This document shows positions 6,745 through 9,728 of a stretch of DNA of 9,728 bases, in pieces. Position numbers and translations under genes: made by a program. The DNA lies in NCBI GenBank assembly GCA_002841605.1, contig PHAF01000071.1:1-9728 (forward strand), read 5' to 3'. This DNA is from Firmicutes bacterium HGW-Firmicutes-10. Its GTDB lineage: Bacteria; Bacillota_I; Bacilli_A; Erysipelotrichales; Erysipelotrichaceae. Every line of letters starts with the position of its first letter. The stretch's first letter is position 1. The notes beneath the pieces are model-generated. The model did no database searches. It had not been told where the DNA came from and saw only the letters and a program-made list of their open reading frames with translations.

Positions 6745-6774
6745 TAGTTCAAGGAGATCAAGATTTCATTATTT

Positions 6775-6805
6775 AGATTACTTTTCGATAATAATCTTGA
6801 GATTA
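6775..6805 (+). repeat. Three-part AGATTA/TAATCT/AGATTA inverted repeat before vsr
   Basis: AGATTA (6775-6780), TAATCT (6792-6797) and AGATTA (6800-6805) form two overlapping inverted repeats. The 14-bp palindrome TAATCT-TG-AGATTA ends seven bases before the vsr GTG, covering the place where a ribosome-binding site should be. It could be an operator. Alternatively, pairing of the first two arms across an 11-base loop could change access to the start. Confidence 0.45.
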
Positions 6806-6812
6806 ATCAGAA

Positions 6813-7226
6813 GTGGATAAGATAAGCAAGAGTCAACGTAGCAATAATATGAGAGCAATCCGATCGAAAGATACGAGCATTGAACTAATGCTCAGAAAAG
6901 AACTTTGGAGAAGAGGATTACGTTACCGGGTGAACTGTAAGGATGTGTATGGTAAGCCGGATATCCTCTTTGTCAAAGCTAAGGTAGCGATATTTTGCGA
7001 TGGGGACTTTTGGCATGGTAAAGATTATAATGAGAATACATTTGCTCGATCAGACAATTCTGAGTTTTGGAATAATAAAATTATCAGGAACATGGAAAGA
7101 GACAGAATTGTTGATCATGAGCTTTCAAAGCAAGGATATAAAGTGCTTAGATTCTGGGAGTCTGATATAGTTAAAAATTTAAATGACTGTTGTGGCATCG
7201 TAATCAGAGTAGTTAATCAGGAATAA
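6813..7226 (+). CDS. vsr: Vsr-family endonuclease (zinc-ligand-less variant)
   Basis: A 137-aa endonuclease of the very-short-patch-repair fold. Classical Vsr nicks T:G mismatches that arise by deamination of 5-methylcytosine at methyltransferase sites. Recognisable blocks are QRSNNMRAIRSKDTSIE (E24), GLRYR, GKPDILF (catalytic D50), FCDGDFWHG (H68), FWNNKIIRNMERDR (85-98) and LRFWES (112-117). The start is GTG, which gives the usual MDK-x-S-x-x-QRS N-terminus; an in-frame TAA nine bases upstream rules out a longer form, and the ribosome-binding site is weak. Compared with E. coli Vsr as I recall it, the zinc ligands C66, H71, C73 and C117 correspond here to D65, K70, Y72 and S117, so the zinc site is absent. 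No methyltransferase gene is visible beside it. Its neighbours downstream are a MORC ATPase and a Z1 protein, so it may act as the cleaving subunit of a defence system rather than in repair. Confidence 0.9.
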   Translation: MDKISKSQRSNNMRAIRSKDTSIELMLRKELWRRGLRYRVNCKDVYGKPDILFVKAKVAIFCDGDFWHGKDYNENTFARSDNSEFWNNKIIRNMERDRIVDHELSKQGYKVLRFWESDIVKNLNDCCGIVIRVVNQE

Positions 7227-7250
7227 TTGGTGAGTAATAATTGGGACATA

Positions 7251-7287
7251 ATATCAAGACATTCGGAATTATCAGTTATCTTGATAT
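7251..7287 (+). repeat. Inverted repeat ATATCAAG-N21-CTTGATAT after vsr
   Basis: A perfect 8-bp inverted repeat (9 bp if the inner A-T pair is counted) starts 25 bases after the vsr stop. Its right arm also forms the self-palindrome TTGATATCAA (7281-7290), and TCAAAA-GTTCG-TTTTGA just beyond adds another small hairpin. No T run follows, so it is not a standard terminator; a partial terminator, attenuator or protein site are all possible. It is the first of three inverted repeats in the 283-base gap 7227-7509, which holds no convincing gene. Confidence 0.4.
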
Positions 7288-7343
7288 CAAAAGTTCGTTT
7301 TGAATTGATAAAATGTTGAAGGTATTAGCAAAGTTTTCTGAAA

Positions 7344-7369
7344 AATGCACAAATACTTTTTTGTGCATT
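7344..7369 (+). repeat. 10-bp inverted repeat AATGCACAAA-N6-TTTGTGCATT upstream of the MORC promoter
   Basis: Perfect 10-bp arms (7344-7353 and 7360-7369) surround a six-base loop. The right arm runs into the -35 hexamer (7368-7373). It lacks a 3' T tract, so an operator or activator site is more likely than a terminator, although a vsr transcript could fold here. Confidence 0.6.
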
Positions 7370-7396
7370 GTTCGAGCATATCATAAAGGTTATAAT
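7368..7396 (+). promoter_or_regulatory. Promoter for the MORC-Z1 genes
   Basis: TTGTTC (7368-7373), exactly 17 bases, then a perfect TATAAT (7391-7396). The predicted start is near 7403, giving a leader of about 107 bases before the MORC ATG. The -35 matches consensus only at TTG, so expression may be modest or need help from a factor bound at the adjoining inverted repeats. Confidence 0.6.
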
Positions 7397-7412
7397 GATT
7401 ACATGTATGATA

Positions 7413-7435
7413 TGTACACACTTGGAATGTGTACA
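7413..7435 (+). repeat. Operator-like inverted repeat TGTACACA-N7-TGTGTACA downstream of the MORC promoter
   Basis: Perfect 8-bp arms (7413-7420, 7428-7435) around CTTGGAA. It is centred about 20 bases after the predicted transcription start, a normal roadblock-repressor position, and could also fold as an RNA hairpin in the leader. Its GTACA/TGTAC character partly resembles the AATGCACAAA repeat on the other side of the promoter, so one dimeric regulator might bind both. Confidence 0.6.
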
Positions 7436-7509
7436 AATTCTTGAGGTTTAATGCTTAAATAATAATGATTCCTTAATATCAAATAAACTTAAAGGGTGGG
7501 GAGAATTAG

Positions 7510-8979
7510 ATGAAGGAAAAAATACTTGTACCATTTGCACCAATTTTGGTGGAATCAACCAGGTCGATCGGTTATTCTTTTGAAGCTGCGCTAGCAGATA
7601 TTATTGATAACAGTATCGGTAGTGGAGCCAAGAATATTAAAATTGATTTTCAATCACTGGGTAAACCTTATATTTCGATAACTGATGACGGTTGTGGCAT
7701 GAATGAGGGTGAGTTGGATCAAGCGATGCGTTATGGTAGTAAAAGTTCTCTTGATGCCAGAAGTGATACCGATTTAGGCAGATTTGGACTGGGCTTGAAA
7801 ACAGCATCAACTTCGCAGTGCAGAAAGTTGACAGTAATATCCAAAATCAACGATGATTACTGTGGAGCTTGTTGGGATTTGGATGTTATAAAAAAGAGAA
7901 GTAATTGGGTTCTAATTAAGTACAGCGAAAAAGAAATAATGTCAATACTTAATTTGGGATGTTTGAATGAATTTGAAAGCGGAACTACAGTTATTTGGGA
8001 GAACTTTGATCGCATCTCTGATAGTTCTCATAATCTTCAGAAAATACTTGATGAGAAAATAGAGCATGCAAGAGATCATGTTGCTTTAGTATTTCACAGA
8101 TATATTGATTCAGAAAATCCGAGAAAGAACATAAGCATTTATTTTAATAATGAAAAGGTCATGGCATATGATCCTTTTCTTTCAACAAGCACAGCAACTC
8201 AACCTTTATCTGAGGAAGTATTTAAAATCAACGGAAGTGAAGTGCGAGTAAAACCGTTTATATTACCGTTTGCATCAAAATTAACAGCTAACGATAGGAA
8301 AAAACTTGGTAAACTTGATGATTTGAGACAAAATCAAGGATTTTACGTATACAGAAATAAGAGACTTATAGTGTGGGGTACTTGGTTCAGATTGATCAAA
8401 TCCCATGAACTAAATAAGCTTGCAAGAATTCGTGTGGATATTCCGAATACTCTAGACTCAATTTGGGAAATTGATGTCAAAAAGTCGACAGCTAATATTC
8501 CGGACCTAATTAAAAAGAACTTATTAGCAATTGTTGAAAATTCAATAGGTCGAAGTGAAAGAGTATATAAGTACAGAGGTAGAAAAGTAAATGATGAAGC
8601 GATTCAACATATTTGGAATCTGGTTGATAACAGAGGGAAGTATCAGTATTTAATTAACAGAGACTTGGATTTATTCAAGATACTTGAAAAGAGTCTTGAT
8701 GAGAAAGATGCAGATTACCTCAATGCTTTTATAAATATGATAGAGCAGTCATTTCCTTACCAAGATGTGTACTATAGAATTGCAAAAAACAGTGATGGAA
8801 TCATACAAACAACAATTGAAGAAGATGAAATTTATGAAAATGCTGTCAAAATGATTGAGACCATGAAAATTCAAGGAATGGATTATATGCTTACAGTTAG
8901 CACATTGCATACGATTGATTATTTCAAAAATTACCCTAATGTAATAAAGAGAATCAAGGAGGAGTACATCAATGAATGA
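7510..8979 (+). CDS. MORC/MutL-like GHKL ATPase
   Basis: A 489-aa ATPase of the GHKL (gyrase, Hsp90, histidine kinase, MutL) superfamily, prokaryotic MORC type. Motifs: N-box ALADIIDNSIGSGA (27-40; N34 for Mg), ITDDGCGM (57-64; D60 contacts adenine), the lid segment YGSKSS (75-80) with DLGRFGLGLKTAS (88-100), and ESGTTVIW (156-163). The following S5-like transducer domain (about 240-335) includes GFYVYRNKRLIVWGTWF and IPNTLDSIWEIDVKKSTA, where the paired Lys residues (324-325) probably reach the ATP phosphates. The C-terminal 150 residues are helical and charged, without a zinc finger. In MORC proteins ATP binding drives dimerisation and DNA clamping or compaction. The start is supported by GGTGGGGAG at 7495-7503. 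The 3' end overlaps the Z1 gene by eight bases. The codon use is AT-rich, with AGA/AGG arginine. Confidence 0.93.
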   Translation: MKEKILVPFAPILVESTRSIGYSFEAALADIIDNSIGSGAKNIKIDFQSLGKPYISITDDGCGMNEGELDQAMRYGSKSSLDARSDTDLGRFGLGLKTASTSQCRKLTVISKINDDYCGACWDLDVIKKRSNWVLIKYSEKEIMSILNLGCLNEFESGTTVIWENFDRISDSSHNLQKILDEKIEHARDHVALVFHRYIDSENPRKNISIYFNNEKVMAYDPFLSTSTATQPLSEEVFKINGSEVRVKPFILPFASKLTANDRKKLGKLDDLRQNQGFYVYRNKRLIVWGTWFRLIKSHELNKLARIRVDIPNTLDSIWEIDVKKSTANIPDLIKKNLLAIVENSIGRSERVYKYRGRKVNDEAIQHIWNLVDNRGKYQYLINRDLDLFKILEKSLDEKDADYLNAFINMIEQSFPYQDVYYRIAKNSDGIIQTTIEEDEIYENAVKMIETMKIQGMDYMLTVSTLHTIDYFKNYPNVIKRIKEEYINE

Positions 8980-9728
8980 AAATCAGCTAACAGTGATGTC
9001 ATTAGTTATGGTTCAGTTACAGAAAATAAATATTGTAACTGAAGAACAAATTAAGATGCTTGTTGAGACTTTTTCCCTAATAAATCCAATCGGTCAAAAT
9101 GAAAAGGAGGAAGTAATCAGGGAACTTCATTCAAAGTTGTCCATAAGGATGGATAGAGGTGCAGTCGTCAGAGATACCGGACATGTAAGTTGGTACTATA
9201 GTAGGAAAAGTGAAATTATTGGATCGTTTTGGTCTAGATATCGTACATTTTTAATTACAGAGTTAGGGTTTAATAATTCAGTTGTGAACTCACTTGATGC
9301 CTCTACAGACGAAATGATGGACTTAATTGGAGATCCGATGTCGAGTAAAAGTTATTCACGCAGAGGGTTAGTGATTGGTGATGTTCAGTCAGGAAAAACA
9401 GCAACATATACTGCTTTGATAAACAAGGCTGGCGATGCTGGTTATAGAATTATAATTCTACTTACAGGTACTATAGAAAAGTTGAGACAGCAAACACAAG
9501 GAAGATTGGATGAGGGGTTTATTGGTCTTGACAGCACTGCTTTTAATCTGAACAAAGACGAGATACTTGTTGGTGTAGGCAACATCGATCCAAGCATAAG
9601 TGCCTGGGCGGTTACTTCAACTTCTAGCGATTTCAATAAATCTACTGCTTCAAAATTGAGCGGAAAACTAAAAGATATTAGTACGCCTGTGGTTTTCGTT
9701 TTAAAGAAAAACAAAAGTGTTCTTGAGA
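8972..9728 (+). CDS. Z1-domain P-loop ATPase, 5' part only
   Basis: The frame is open from ATG 8972 to the right edge (252 codons seen; whole Z1 proteins are usually several times longer). AAGGAGG at 8956-8962 provides the ribosome-binding site, and the gene overlaps the MORC gene by eight bases, so the two products are probably made in fixed ratio. Diagnostic blocks are HVSWYYSRKSEIIGSFWSRYRTFL (71-94, with the W and FW-x-RY pattern), LDASTDEMMDLIGDP (108-122), RRGLVIGDVQSGKTATYTALI (130-150) holding Walker A GDVQSGKT with K142, KAGDAGYRIIILLTG (152-166) and RLDEGFIG (178-185). This order is specific for the Z1 family, a helicase-like NTPase found with MORC ATPases in restriction-like operons. 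The Walker B and arginine-finger regions lie beyond the window. It may couple ATP hydrolysis to DNA loading or movement for associated nucleases. Confidence 0.93.
   Translation, partial: MNENQLTVMSLVMVQLQKINIVTEEQIKMLVETFSLINPIGQNEKEEVIRELHSKLSIRMDRGAVVRDTGHVSWYYSRKSEIIGSFWSRYRTFLITELGFNNSVVNSLDASTDEMMDLIGDPMSSKSYSRRGLVIGDVQSGKTATYTALINKAGDAGYRIIILLTGTIEKLRQQTQGRLDEGFIGLDSTAFNLNKDEILVGVGNIDPSISAWAVTSTSSDFNKSTASKLSGKLKDISTPVVFVLKKNKSVLE

Noticed and set aside
6757..6825. A small leader peptide after the AAGGAG at 6751-6756.
   Set aside because: Only ATT-type codons lie at the right distance and no ATG, GTG or TTG start is available; the frame is about 20 codons with no recognisable content.
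7222..7244. Two AATAATTGG copies 14 bases apart at the end of vsr.
   Set aside because: They are short, AT-rich and overlap the stop codon; two copies are not enough to argue for a CRISPR, iteron or attachment site.
7313..7444. A 43-codon open frame (ATG to TGA) inside the vsr-MORC gap.
   Set aside because: It has no ribosome-binding site, its residues suggest no family, and it runs straight through the two inverted repeats and the promoter, which explain the sequence better.
9442..9714. A 90-codon minus-strand frame at the right edge.
   Set aside because: It lies entirely opposite the Z1 coding region, whose conserved motifs and continuous frame leave no doubt which strand is coding.

Overview
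The window looks like a chromosomal accessory region of a low- to medium-GC Gram-positive bacterium (Bacillota; class not resolvable from the sequence). The reasons are strong AAGGAGG-type ribosome-binding sites, sigma-A-like promoters, short rho-independent hairpins, the standard genetic code with TGA stops, and a firmicute-style two-component operon. Base composition is not uniform: the two metabolic genes at the left are visibly richer in G+C than the NERD and Vsr/MORC/Z1 genes, which are AT-rich and favour AGA/AGG for arginine.

Layout. (1) 1-1899, plus strand: the 3' part of a nucleoside hydrolase, then an M20 amidohydrolase one base downstream, ending at a hairpin terminator. This is a small nucleoside/amide salvage operon whose beginning lies outside the window. 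(2) 1955-3443, minus strand: an XRE-type (HigA-like) regulator followed by a NERD-HRDC predicted nuclease. The regulator's promoter has a near-palindrome filling its spacer, which suggests autoregulation. No toxin of the usual HigB type is present. (3) 3495-6704, minus strand: a five-gene operon transcribed in the order 55-aa TM-SHOCT protein, 84-aa TM-SHOCT protein, membrane-anchored PepSY-like protein, OmpR-type response regulator, HisKA sensor kinase, terminator. The genes overlap or nearly touch. Methionine-rich stretches in the outside domains of both the kinase and the PepSY-like protein suggest an envelope sensor for copper/silver or a related stress. (4) 6739-9728, plus strand: a Vsr-type endonuclease, a regulatory gap rich in inverted repeats, a MORC/MutL-like GHKL ATPase, and the start of a Z1-domain P-loop ATPase that runs off the right edge.

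The right-hand block is the most interesting part. The MORC-Z1-Vsr combination matches the restriction-like conflict systems that Iyer, Abhiman and Aravind described computationally when tracing the origin of eukaryotic MORC proteins. In such systems a GHKL ATPase and a Z1 ATPase are thought to act on DNA together with nucleases, often with a cytosine methyltransferase. No methyltransferase is visible here; it and further nuclease or AIPR-type genes would be expected beyond position 9728. The Vsr copy lacks all the zinc ligands of E. coli Vsr, and the MORC gene has its own promoter flanked by two strong inverted repeats. With the NERD nuclease nearby, this region reads as a small defence island built around a sensory operon.
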